A DNA stretch of 64,000 nucleotides from Larkinella insperata (GTDB lineage Bacteria > Bacteroidota > Bacteroidia > Cytophagales > Spirosomataceae): the NCBI RefSeq assembly GCF_026248825.1, contig NZ_CP110973.1:6500944-6564943 (forward strand), given 5' to 3'. The notes beneath the pieces are model-generated. The model was not told the DNA's origin and ran no database searches. It worked only from the letters and a program-made list of their open reading frames with translations. Shown here piece by piece: positions 8,766 to 16,234 of the stretch. Made by a program: the position numbers and the translations under genes. The first letter of the stretch is position 1, and every line of letters starts with the position of its first letter.

Positions 8766-8999
8766 TTACTTAATACGTATAGGGATTGATGGTTTAGTGT
8801 TGGACGAATAAAGAACCGGGCCGTTGAACAACGCGACGGCATTGTCCAACGGCCCGAATTGCACCCGACCATGGGAGACGTAAATTCCCTTCCCGCTTAT
8901 TTTACCCGGTATGGTTTTCCCCTGCCACAGCCGAATTACGAAGCAGATCCACTTCCCGGGCCCCGATTCCATTAATTGAGTGAGTTCCCGGGTCACCAT
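8766..8999 (-). CDS. Doubtful small ORF (77 aa)
   Basis: An ATG-started minus-strand frame lying 78 bp downstream of the SGNH lipoprotein gene. The product has no signal peptide and no recognised motif; its middle (GKGIYVSHGRVQFGPLDNAV) is encoded by a GC-rich hairpin. It could be a decayed remnant or a chance frame in a structured 3' region. It is recorded because its base composition is closer to genes than the AT-rich DNA beside it. Confidence 0.2.
   Translation of the reverse strand: MVTRELTQLMESGPGKWICFVIRLWQGKTIPGKISGKGIYVSHGRVQFGPLDNAVALFNGPVLYSSNTKPSIPIRIK
8817..8856 (-). other. GC-rich hairpin, 15-bp stem
   Basis: The arms 8817-8831 and 8842-8856 (CGGGCCGTTG core) are complementary except for one position. 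That position is an A-C mismatch in plus-strand RNA but a G-U wobble in minus-strand RNA, so the structure is fully paired only in a transcript running on from the SGNH gene. No U-run follows. Confidence 0.5.
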
Positions 9000-9077
9000 T
9001 TGGCGGTCTTACTTCCGTACTATCCTGCACCGGCAATCCACCCCGTAGTCCGTTGTTCACCAGTAAGATTTAAAGAA

Positions 9078-9797
9078 TTACTGGCGGGTCAGGACCGGCA
9101 TACTTTGCAGAATGCGCTCGGCCACTTTCTGATTGCCCTTCTGGTTGAGGTGCAGCAGATCGACCCGCAGGGAAGCCGGTACCACATCGTAGGTGTGATC
9201 AATAATGTCCTGCATTTTAGACGGGTCGTACTGGGAAAGCAGATACGCGTGGATGTTGACGTAGTGATCCCCGTAGATTTTATACAACTCCCCGTTCAAC
9301 TGCATAATGGCCTGATGCCGTTGCGTAAACACCTGTTCATTCTGATCAAAATCACCATTGATCATGCCCAGCACCAGATAGCGCTGGTGACCCAGAGCCG
9401 CCACCATCGATGCGATATCGGCTTTGATCTGCTCCGGTTTGTCCAGGTTATTACGCCCCGCCCAGATGATGGTGTTGTACGGGTGTTTCTCTTTGTCCGC
9501 GAGCATGCGCTCGGCGATCTGGCTGCTGGTCTGGCCCGAAATGCCTTTATTGATGTACTTGTAGGTCGTTCCCGTCAGCTTTTCGAGTTCGGTCAGGTAC
9601 GTAGATGTACTGGGGCTGCCTTCCGTCAGGCTATCCCCCCAGCCGATGATGTACTCGGAGCGGGAATTGTCGGGAGCCACATCGTTGCCGGATTTGCATC
9701 CGCCTACTGTGTAGATAATCAACAGTAGGCTCAGACGGGTGAGAATGGAAGAACAAAAAGCCGTTTTACGTTTGGTAACCTGCCGAAGCGTGATCAT
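9078..9797 (-). CDS. SGNH/GDSL hydrolase lipoprotein
   Basis: A 239-aa protein with an N-terminal hydrophobic signal (LSLLLIIYTVGGC) whose Cys34 fits a lipobox, so it is probably anchored in a membrane facing the periplasm or surface. The catalytic blocks of the SGNH esterase fold are present: block I GWGDSLTEGSPS, the glycine of block II (NKGISGQTSSQ), Asn of block III (IWAGRNN) and the Asp-x-x-His of block V (DLLHLNQKG). These enzymes hydrolyse ester bonds of lipids or acetylated sugars; the substrate is unknown. It is monocistronic by position, 287 bp from the histidine kinase. Confidence 0.85.
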   Translation of the reverse strand: MITLRQVTKRKTAFCSSILTRLSLLLIIYTVGGCKSGNDVAPDNSRSEYIIGWGDSLTEGSPSTSTYLTELEKLTGTTYKYINKGISGQTSSQIAERMLADKEKHPYNTIIWAGRNNLDKPEQIKADIASMVAALGHQRYLVLGMINGDFDQNEQVFTQRHQAIMQLNGELYKIYGDHYVNIHAYLLSQYDPSKMQDIIDHTYDVVPASLRVDLLHLNQKGNQKVAERILQSMPVLTRQ

Positions 9798-10062
9798 ACT
9801 GACCCTGTAGAAATAGATAAAAAGTCATCGGGCGTTCCTCCGCCGTCGCCCGACGGAATGTTGAGGTTTGTGCCCTTTACTAAACGGCCGATTGAGCCGG
9901 AAATTGTATTTGCAAAAAGGCGTCAGAGTGCCCAGTTAGCGGTATGAGATGATAGTTTTGGGCGGACTTCCCTCAAAAAAATCCAAACAGTCGCCCGGCT
10001 GGCCAGGAAAACCGTTTGGAAGTTGAGGAAAAGAGTAACCCCATTGGCACGGAAAAGCCGCC

Positions 10063-10075
10063 CGCCCTTTGGGCG
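10063..10075. terminator. Short GC hairpin after the histidine kinase
   Basis: A 5-bp stem (CGCCC/GGGCG, loop TTT) sits 10 bp after the kinase stop. A short T-run follows on each strand. Weak, but well placed to end the minus-strand kinase transcript. Confidence 0.35.
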
Positions 10076-10084
10076 TTTGTTCGG

Positions 10085-12946
10085 TTAACCGGAGATGCTT
10101 CCGTTCAGATGAGCTTCCATGACGGACTGAATGACCGGCATTTCGGATTCAAGCACCTGAATGTACTGATCGATCAATGGAGCAATTTCAGCCATTCCTT
10201 TCTTATCGGCAATCAGCGCTTCTGTGGCGGTAACGAGTCGCGCGGCTTCGGTCAGTCCGAAGGTTTGAATAATGGCTTTCTGGGTATGAATCAGGCGTTT
10301 AATCGCCATCACGTCGCCTTCGGCCACCGACTGTTTTAATTGTTGAATTTCGACCGGCGTCTGATGCAGAAACAATGTCATCATCTCTACGGCAAAATCC
10401 ATGTCATTGCCAACGGCATCGAGCAACGGTTCTACGGAGAAACTGGGAGCCGGTGGGGTGTACGTTTTTTGGTTGGGTGTCATTGTTGATATACCGGGTA
10501 AATATTTTCGGATAATCCGTTGTAACTCTTCTATTTGAAAAGGTTTGGGTATAAAATCATTCATGCCTGACTGAAGGCATTGCTCCCGTTCATTGGCCAG
10601 GGCGTGGGCCGTCATGGCAATGATCGGGACTTGTTTATTCAACGTCGTTCTGATGTACCGCGTGGTGGTGTAGCCGTCCATGACGGGCATCTGGATGTCC
10701 ATCAGCACCAGATCAAAGTCGGTTTTCTGGAGCAGTTCAACGGCAATCTGCCCGTTCTCGGCAACCTGCGCCGGGTAACCCAGCCTTCCCAGCACCTGAA
10801 GAGCCAGCTTCTGGTTCATGATATTATCCTCCACCACCAGGATTTTCACCTCCCGGTCGATGGGTCCGGCTTCTTCCTCCGCCAGCACGGCATCGTGGAC
10901 GGACTGGTGCGGTGCAATCTTATACGGTATTTCCAGGGTGAAGCAGGAACCTTTTCCGGCCTCACTTGCAACCGTAATCCAGCCGCCCTGCATTTCCGTT
11001 AGCGATTTGACGATGTTCAGGCCCAATCCGGTCCCTCCGTAGTAGCGGGTTGTAAAATCGCTGGCCTGCCGGAAGCGCTCGAAAATATGGGGCAGAACGT
11101 CCTTTTCCATCCCAATTCCCGTATCCTCAACGGTAAACCGGATCCGGGCCGACTCATCCTGCACACCCGTTTTTTCGATCGATACCGCTACCCCGCCGTA
11201 CTTGGTAAACTTGACCGCGTTGCTGAGCAGGTTCAGCAGGATCTGCGTGAGCCGGGTGGGGTCGCCCAGCACCACCGGAGGTAAATCCGGACCAGTTGCA
11301 ACGCGCAGGAAGAGGCCTTTGTCGCGGGCCGATGCATCGAGCATGGTCCGGATGGAGTCCGCCAGCGAACAGATACTGAACGGAATACTCTCCAGCGGCA
11401 GCATCCCCGCTTCAATTTTGGAAATATCGAGAATGTCGTTGACGATAGTCAGCAGGTTTTTACCGGCCGTCCGAACGTAGTCAACGTATTCCTTTTGCTC
11501 GGAGCTCAGCGCCGTCGATCCCAGCAGGTTCGAAAAGCCCAGGATGGCGTTGAGGGGCGTCCGGATTTCGTGGCTCATGTTGGCCAGAAACTGCTTTTCG
11601 GTATGCCGGGCATCTTCCGCCACCAGCTTTGCCTTCGCCAGTTCCTGCTCAAGCTGCTTTCGTTCGGAAATGTCGTAGTGAATGCCCATGGAGCCAACTA
11701 CTTCGCCCTGTTCGTCCAGTATGGGTGCGCCACTGACGATAACCCAGATGGGAGTTCCGTCTTTGCGCCGGAGTTGCAGTTCGTAGGAATTGGCTCCGCC
11801 CTCATCCCGCAGCTTCTGCTGCTGGCCCTGAAACGTTTTGAATTCATCGGGCACCAGCAGGTCGTTGGCCCGCTGGCCAATCAGTTCCTCCTCGGAGTAA
11901 CCCACCATCTGGCAAAACCGGTCGTAAGCCTGCCGGATCACCTGATTATTATCCACCTCCAGCAGCCCCAGCTCCATGCGGTTCATGATGCCCCGGTATT
12001 TCTCTTCGCTTTTGCGAATCTGCTCGTTAGCGCGGTACTTTTCGGTTATATCGGTATACTGCCAGAGATGCCCCCGGTACTCCCCTTCCAGAAAAATGGG
12101 AATGTAATTGCGTTTGACGATACGCCCGTCCACCAACTCAACAACTTCGTTGACAACGGTTTTCTTTTGCTGGATGGCGACGTCCATTTGACAGGTGAAC
12201 AGCTCCGGATTAGTAAACAATGCATCCGACGGATGGGCCCACCGGAAGTAATCCGTACCAATCACCTCATCGGGCGTCACCTGAATGCCGAACAAATCGC
12301 AGTACAACTGATTGACCAGTATCACCGTACGGTTTTCGTCTTCCACCAGAACGCCGGTTTGCAGGTTCTTGATGAGCGAAGTCAACCGGGCCTGGGTACT
12401 TTGTAGTTTATCTTTGTTGATGATCCGGGCGGTAATGTCGCGGGCTACGGCAACCAACTCCGACTTTTGCCCGCCTTCTTCGATTACCCGGACCGTCTGG
12501 CCGATCCACACTCTGCGTCCGTCTTTGGCCCGAACCGGAAACTCGGTATACATGCTGGACTGCCCCGTCTGGAACATATTCAGGTAAAATTCGGCCACGG
12601 TGGCCCGCCACTCCGGCTCGATCAATTGCAGGTAATTCAGCCCAATGATCTCCGCTTGCGAATAGCCCAGACACGATTCCACAACGGGATTGACGAATGT
12701 AAAAAAGCCGTCGAGGGTGGTTGTAAAAATGATGTCCTGCACCGACTCGATGACGTGCCGGTAGAGGCTTTCGCTCTTTTGAAGCTCAGACGTTTTTGCG
12801 TCAGGATATGGCATTTCCTGCAGCATCCGGAGCTGCTCGTTGGCGTGCCGAAGCTGCTGTTCTCTTTCCACCAGAACAGCTTCAGCCTGCTGACGGCTTT
12901 TTTGCTCGGAAGCGAGTTGGCGTTCCAGCTGTTCTATTGAAGACAT
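10085..12946 (-). CDS. Hybrid sensor histidine kinase: PAS x3, HisKA, HATPase, REC, HPt
   Basis: A 953-aa phosphorelay protein with no membrane segment, so probably a cytoplasmic sensor. An N-terminal coiled coil (about 1-55, QLERQLASEQKSRQQAEAVL) precedes three PAS domains (about 60-180, 187-300, 312-430). The HisKA box has the phospho-accepting His459 in NMSHEIRTPLNA. The ATPase has N box NLLSNAVKFT, G1 DTGIGM and G2 YGGTGLGL. The receiver domain shows VVEDN, phospho-acceptor Asp750 in LVLMDIQMPVMDG, and the switch residues in IIAMTAHAL. A C-terminal HPt domain carries His887 in IHTQKAIIQTFG. All steps of a His-Asp-His relay are therefore present; the final response regulator is not nearby. 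The PAS ligands and target genes are unknown. Confidence 0.95.
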   Translation of the reverse strand: MSSIEQLERQLASEQKSRQQAEAVLVEREQQLRHANEQLRMLQEMPYPDAKTSELQKSESLYRHVIESVQDIIFTTTLDGFFTFVNPVVESCLGYSQAEIIGLNYLQLIEPEWRATVAEFYLNMFQTGQSSMYTEFPVRAKDGRRVWIGQTVRVIEEGGQKSELVAVARDITARIINKDKLQSTQARLTSLIKNLQTGVLVEDENRTVILVNQLYCDLFGIQVTPDEVIGTDYFRWAHPSDALFTNPELFTCQMDVAIQQKKTVVNEVVELVDGRIVKRNYIPIFLEGEYRGHLWQYTDITEKYRANEQIRKSEEKYRGIMNRMELGLLEVDNNQVIRQAYDRFCQMVGYSEEELIGQRANDLLVPDEFKTFQGQQQKLRDEGGANSYELQLRRKDGTPIWVIVSGAPILDEQGEVVGSMGIHYDISERKQLEQELAKAKLVAEDARHTEKQFLANMSHEIRTPLNAILGFSNLLGSTALSSEQKEYVDYVRTAGKNLLTIVNDILDISKIEAGMLPLESIPFSICSLADSIRTMLDASARDKGLFLRVATGPDLPPVVLGDPTRLTQILLNLLSNAVKFTKYGGVAVSIEKTGVQDESARIRFTVEDTGIGMEKDVLPHIFERFRQASDFTTRYYGGTGLGLNIVKSLTEMQGGWITVASEAGKGSCFTLEIPYKIAPHQSVHDAVLAEEEAGPIDREVKILVVEDNIMNQKLALQVLGRLGYPAQVAENGQIAVELLQKTDFDLVLMDIQMPVMDGYTTTRYIRTTLNKQVPIIAMTAHALANEREQCLQSGMNDFIPKPFQIEELQRIIRKYLPGISTMTPNQKTYTPPAPSFSVEPLLDAVGNDMDFAVEMMTLFLHQTPVEIQQLKQSVAEGDVMAIKRLIHTQKAIIQTFGLTEAARLVTATEALIADKKGMAEIAPLIDQYIQVLESEMPVIQSVMEAHLNGSISG

Positions 12947-13344
12947 ACTATTTCCTGATCATGATAATCCGGGCCGCCGGGTACGGAAGGCGAAAAAACC
13001 CTGAAATCAACGGCTCTCTGAGCCCTCCCAAACCAATTTTCACCGATCAGTAAATACTCATACCGACTCCACCGTTTTCTTATCACGATCTTTCCGTTGA
13101 GAGATGGACTAACTATACGTTCAAAGTGCAAAAGTGACCTTCCATTCCAGAGCAACAATTATGCCGCGTCGTATGAAAAAACACCCGGGGTTCTGCCCAT
13201 TTTCAAGGATAAAAAGTGTTCTCCCAGAGAAGGTTAGGCAGCCCTTATTCCGTCTGATAATGTAAGCACTTTTACGGGCTTAAAAAACAAAAATCCGACT
13301 TTCCAGCCGGATTTTTTTCAGGATCAAGTAAATTTAATCGTCTA
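12947..13344. other. Intergenic region upstream of the histidine kinase
   Basis: About 400 bp between two minus-strand genes. It contains the terminator of the small secreted protein at its right end and should contain the kinase promoter. I find no exact TAnnTTTG box and no other structure. Confidence 0.4.
13291..13314 (-). terminator. Rho-independent terminator of the small secreted protein gene
   Basis: A 7-bp stem (AAATCCG at 13291-13297, CGGATTT at 13308-13314) lies about 30 bp after the stop. On the minus strand it is followed by TTTTTGTTTTTT, a good U-tract. Confidence 0.75.
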
Positions 13345-13731
13345 TTAATTCATGCTCACCAAGCGGGATGTCTGTACGGTGGGCGTGCGGGTTTCCAGTT
13401 TTACCGTTTTTGCTTCCGTGTAGTTCCCATCGGAGATTTCAACTTTGTAGACTCCGTCTTCCAATCCGTTAAGATCGAAGCGGAAATTCGTGGCTTCGTG
13501 GCCTTTTCCCAGCTTCTTCGTGACCAGCGTGTGCCCGTCGTTGTTGATCAACCGGATGTTCACCTTGCTGTCTTTCGCTTTGCTGATGTTTACACCAACT
13601 TTCATGCTGTTAATCATGGGGTAAACAGCCGACTGGAATGTGGCTTTGGCCTTACCGGCGTTGTCGGTGGCAAATGCGCTGGAAGCAACCAGCGTCAGGG
13701 CAATGAGAGCGGAGGCAAATAGCATTTTCAT
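13345..13731 (-). CDS. Small secreted protein with a T9SS-CTD-like beta-sandwich
   Basis: From the ATG at 13731 the product is 128 aa. The frame is open 21 codons further up, but the signal peptide (MLFASALIALTLVASSAFA, after MK) begins only here, so the longer start is rejected. After cleavage, a single domain follows with a pattern resembling secretion sorting domains (VNIRLINNDGHTLVTKK, then GLEDGVYKVEISDGNY). It lacks the usual preceding catalytic or adhesive domain. It is therefore a free-standing sorting-domain-like or DUF3244-like protein of unknown role. It has its own promoter signal and terminator and is monocistronic. Confidence 0.75.
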   Translation of the reverse strand: MKMLFASALIALTLVASSAFATDNAGKAKATFQSAVYPMINSMKVGVNISKAKDSKVNIRLINNDGHTLVTKKLGKGHEATNFRFDLNGLEDGVYKVEISDGNYTEAKTVKLETRTPTVQTSRLVSMN

Positions 13732-13791
13732 CGTATTGTTGTTTAGAGTTGAAGGATGTGCTTTTCTGTTGTTTACTGCTTTTTGTTGATT

Positions 13792-13830
13792 CAAAGGTAA
13801 TACTTACATAAGGTACCTTGCTATGCATAG
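13792..13830 (-). promoter_or_regulatory. Promoter region: TAnnTTTG -7 box and two 10-bp palindromes
   Basis: On the minus strand TACCTTTG (13792-13799) is an exact match to the Bacteroidota -7 consensus, about 60 bp before the ATG at 13731. Directly upstream lie two adjacent perfect palindromes, AAGGTACCTT (13810-13819) and CTATGCATAG (13821-13830), in the -35/-20 area where a regulator could bind. No TTG -33 element is evident at the usual distance. Confidence 0.45.
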
Positions 13831-13981
13831 TACTTTAGCGGTCGAAAAACCGGGCGAATGGTAACCGGCCAGGATAAACATCTGGCCTTGCGGATAAGAT
13901 AGGTTATTAACCCACTTTTAATCCATCCGCAAACATCTCAACGGCCCGGACGTTGGTTTTCTACATGAACTTCTTTTTGCT

Positions 13982-14950
13982 ATGCGACTTTTCAGCTTTC
14001 AGATTCTGGCTTGCCTGGGCCTTCTTTTTTCCTCTACGCTTCTTGTTGCTCAATCTACGGCCGTCGACTATCCGTATCCGGTGCAGTTTCTTTCACTGAA
14101 CATAGAGTCAAAGCCCGTTCGGATGGCTTACATGGACGTAAAACCCGCCCAGCCCAACGGCAAAACGGTTCTGCTGCTGCACGGTAAAAACTTCAATGGG
14201 TACTACTGGAAAACCGTTGTTCACTGGCTGACGACCAACGGCTACCGGGCCATCGTTCCGGATCAGGTAGGCTGGGGAAAATCGTCTCACCCCGACATCC
14301 ACTACAGTTTTCACCGGCTGGCGGCCAATACCAAACACCTGCTCGATACGCTCGGCATTCGGAATGTAACGGTTCTGGCCCACTCCATGGGCGGTATGCT
14401 CGGAACACGGTTTACGCTGATGTACCCCGAAATGGTGGAGAAACTGGTGCTCGAAAACCCGATTGGCCTGGAAGACTACAAAACGTTTGTTCCGTACCAA
14501 ACGCCCGAACAGCAATTTCAGAAGGAGAAATCGGCCACGTTCGAATCCTACCAACAATACCAGAAAAGCTATTACCCCGTCTGGAAACCGGAATACAACG
14601 ATTTGGTGCGGGTGCAGGCCAGCGACCTGAAATCGCCGGATTTCAGCACCATCGCCTGGTCGAACGCCCTGACGTACCTGATGATCTACGAGCAGCCCGT
14701 CTGTTACGAGTTTAATCGCGTGAAGGCCCCCACCCTGCTGATCATCGGGCAGGAAGACCGTACGGTAGTTGGCAAGAATCTGCTTTCCAAAACCGAGCAG
14801 GCACAGCACGGCTTTTACCCCGAGCTGGGCAAGCAAACCGTCAGGCAGTTTCAGACGGGAAAACTCGTCGAACTAGACGGTGTTGGGCACATTCCGCACA
14901 TTCAAACCCCCGAACGGTTTCTTAAAGCCCTTGGCGATTTTTTGAACTGA
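13982..14950 (+). CDS. Secreted alpha/beta hydrolase
   Basis: A 322-aa protein with a signal peptide (ILACLGLLFSSTLLVAQ, about residues 8-24). The alpha/beta-hydrolase core is complete: VLLLHGKNFNGYYWK (oxyanion region), VPDQVGWGKSS, nucleophile Ser in VLAHSMGGMLGTR, acid in IIGQEDRTV and His in GVGHIPHIQ. It is close to haloalkane-dehalogenase/epoxide-hydrolase-like esterases in pattern, but the specific reaction cannot be assigned. The ATG is the first codon after a long gap. It is followed 74 bp later by the SDR gene on the same strand, and the two may be co-transcribed. Confidence 0.87.
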   Translation: MRLFSFQILACLGLLFSSTLLVAQSTAVDYPYPVQFLSLNIESKPVRMAYMDVKPAQPNGKTVLLLHGKNFNGYYWKTVVHWLTTNGYRAIVPDQVGWGKSSHPDIHYSFHRLAANTKHLLDTLGIRNVTVLAHSMGGMLGTRFTLMYPEMVEKLVLENPIGLEDYKTFVPYQTPEQQFQKEKSATFESYQQYQKSYYPVWKPEYNDLVRVQASDLKSPDFSTIAWSNALTYLMIYEQPVCYEFNRVKAPTLLIIGQEDRTVVGKNLLSKTEQAQHGFYPELGKQTVRQFQTGKLVELDGVGHIPHIQTPERFLKALGDFLN

Positions 14951-15024
14951 GTCCAAATTATTTCCAACCATCTGACCCGTTGGACAGTTAAAATTGAATA
15001 AAGGGATCAACCAACTCACACATC

Positions 15025-16116
15025 ATGGATAATCAGGAAAACAAATCAGCCAAAACCGCACTGATCACGGGTGCCTCCAGCGGCATCGGCCAGGAACTCG
15101 CCAAACTGTTTGCCAAAGACGGTTATAACCTCGTCCTTGTTGCCCGCAGCACCGAAAAGCTGAACGAACTCGGCGGCCGGTTCTGGGATGAATACGGCGT
15201 TGAAACGGTGGTCATTACCAAGGATTTGTCGGAAGAGGATGCCGCCCGGGATGTTTATAATCAGATCAAGGAGAAGAATATTACCGTTGATATTCTGGTC
15301 AACGACGCCGGTGTTGGTCTGTACGGCATGTTTGCGACCGAGACGGATTGGGAAAAAGAAAAATCTCTCATTCACCTGAACGTACTCACAACGACGCTGC
15401 TGACCAAGCTGTTTCTGAAAGACATGGTGGAGCGGAACGAGGGTAAAATTCTGAATCTGGCGTCCATTGCGTCCATTACGCCCATGCCGCTGATGGCGGT
15501 CTATGCCGCCACTAAATCGTACGTCTACAGCTTTACCCAGTCACTGATCAACGAGCTAAAAGACACGAACGTCAGTGTAACGGCCCTGCTGCCCAACGCC
15601 ACCGACACCGATTTCTTCAACAAAGCCGGTGCTTCGAACACGAAGGTAACGGAGAATCTGGACGATGCGGCCATGGTTGCCAAAGACGCCTACAACGCCC
15701 TGCTAAAAGGCGCTTCCAAGGTGATACCGGGCGGTTTGGGTAACAAGGCGCAGGAAATCATGGCGTATTTGGCCCCCCAGGAAGCCATTGCCCAGATGAT
15801 GCGAAAAAATATGGAGCCGAAAGACAACACCCCGACGGAAGAAAAAAGCAACAAAGCCGCCTGGGCGTGGGGCATCGGTATTGCCGCTGTCGTGATTGCC
15901 GGAGCTGCGGTGGCGCTGGCCTACAACAACAGCAACCTTGTGGATAAAGCCCGGTACCGGTATAGAGCGGGTAAACTCAAATCCGGCGCGGATGATGTCT
16001 ACAGCGATGTAAAAGACTCTCTGTTCAGTGGATTGGACAACGTGAAAGACGCCGTTGCCACCGCGAAAGAAGTGGTTGCCAAAGCCCGGGAAACCTTCGC
16101 CAGTGCCATTTCGTAA
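15025..16116 (+). CDS. Short-chain dehydrogenase/reductase with C-terminal membrane anchor
   Basis: A 363-aa protein. Residues 10-265 form a classical SDR: the NAD(P)-binding TGASSGIGQELAKLF, NDAGVGLYG, catalytic Ser region NLASIASITPMPL, and the YAATK Tyr/Lys pair. Unusually, about 90 residues follow: a low-complexity linker, a hydrophobic helix (AWGIGIAAVVIAGAAVALAY, about 288-308) and an Ala/Lys/Asp-rich amphipathic tail (DVKDSLFSGLDNVKDAVATA). The tail resembles YtxH-type membrane-stress proteins. The enzyme is thus probably tethered to the inner membrane. Its substrate is unknown. The gene ends at a strong bidirectional terminator. Confidence 0.88.
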   Translation: MDNQENKSAKTALITGASSGIGQELAKLFAKDGYNLVLVARSTEKLNELGGRFWDEYGVETVVITKDLSEEDAARDVYNQIKEKNITVDILVNDAGVGLYGMFATETDWEKEKSLIHLNVLTTTLLTKLFLKDMVERNEGKILNLASIASITPMPLMAVYAATKSYVYSFTQSLINELKDTNVSVTALLPNATDTDFFNKAGASNTKVTENLDDAAMVAKDAYNALLKGASKVIPGGLGNKAQEIMAYLAPQEAIAQMMRKNMEPKDNTPTEEKSNKAAWAWGIGIAAVVIAGAAVALAYNNSNLVDKARYRYRAGKLKSGADDVYSDVKDSLFSGLDNVKDAVATAKEVVAKARETFASAIS

Positions 16117-16159
16117 GTGGCAAAGGGATTAACCGTGTTCGAGTAGCCTAGATAAAAAG

Positions 16160-16216
16160 AAAACCGCCGGTCAGCGCGGGTTGCGTTTTGGACGCTCCCT
16201 GCCGACCGGCGGTTTT
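16160..16216. terminator. Bidirectional Rho-independent terminator
   Basis: A perfect 13-bp stem (AAAACCGCCGGTC at 16160-16172 with its complement at 16204-16216) separates the convergent SDR and mega-protein genes. An A-run before and T-run after the stem give U-tracts in both directions. Confidence 0.85.
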
Positions 16217-16234
16217 GTTATTAAGGAATCCTCC

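Larger units (their letters stand above)
8274..9077. other. AT-rich intergenic gap with hairpins
   Basis: About 800 bp between the permease and the SGNH gene (convergent). It holds the hairpin at 8325-8353, an AT-rich stretch from roughly 8380 to 8780 in which I see no gene, and a questionable 77-aa frame at 8766-8999. No mobile-element or RNA-gene signature was found. Confidence 0.5.

Noticed and set aside
9969..10030. Imperfect inverted repeat in the SGNH/kinase gap (TTCCCTCAA... and ...TTGAGGAA)
   Set aside because: Arms pair with bulges and a long loop; no clear role and no conserved flanks.
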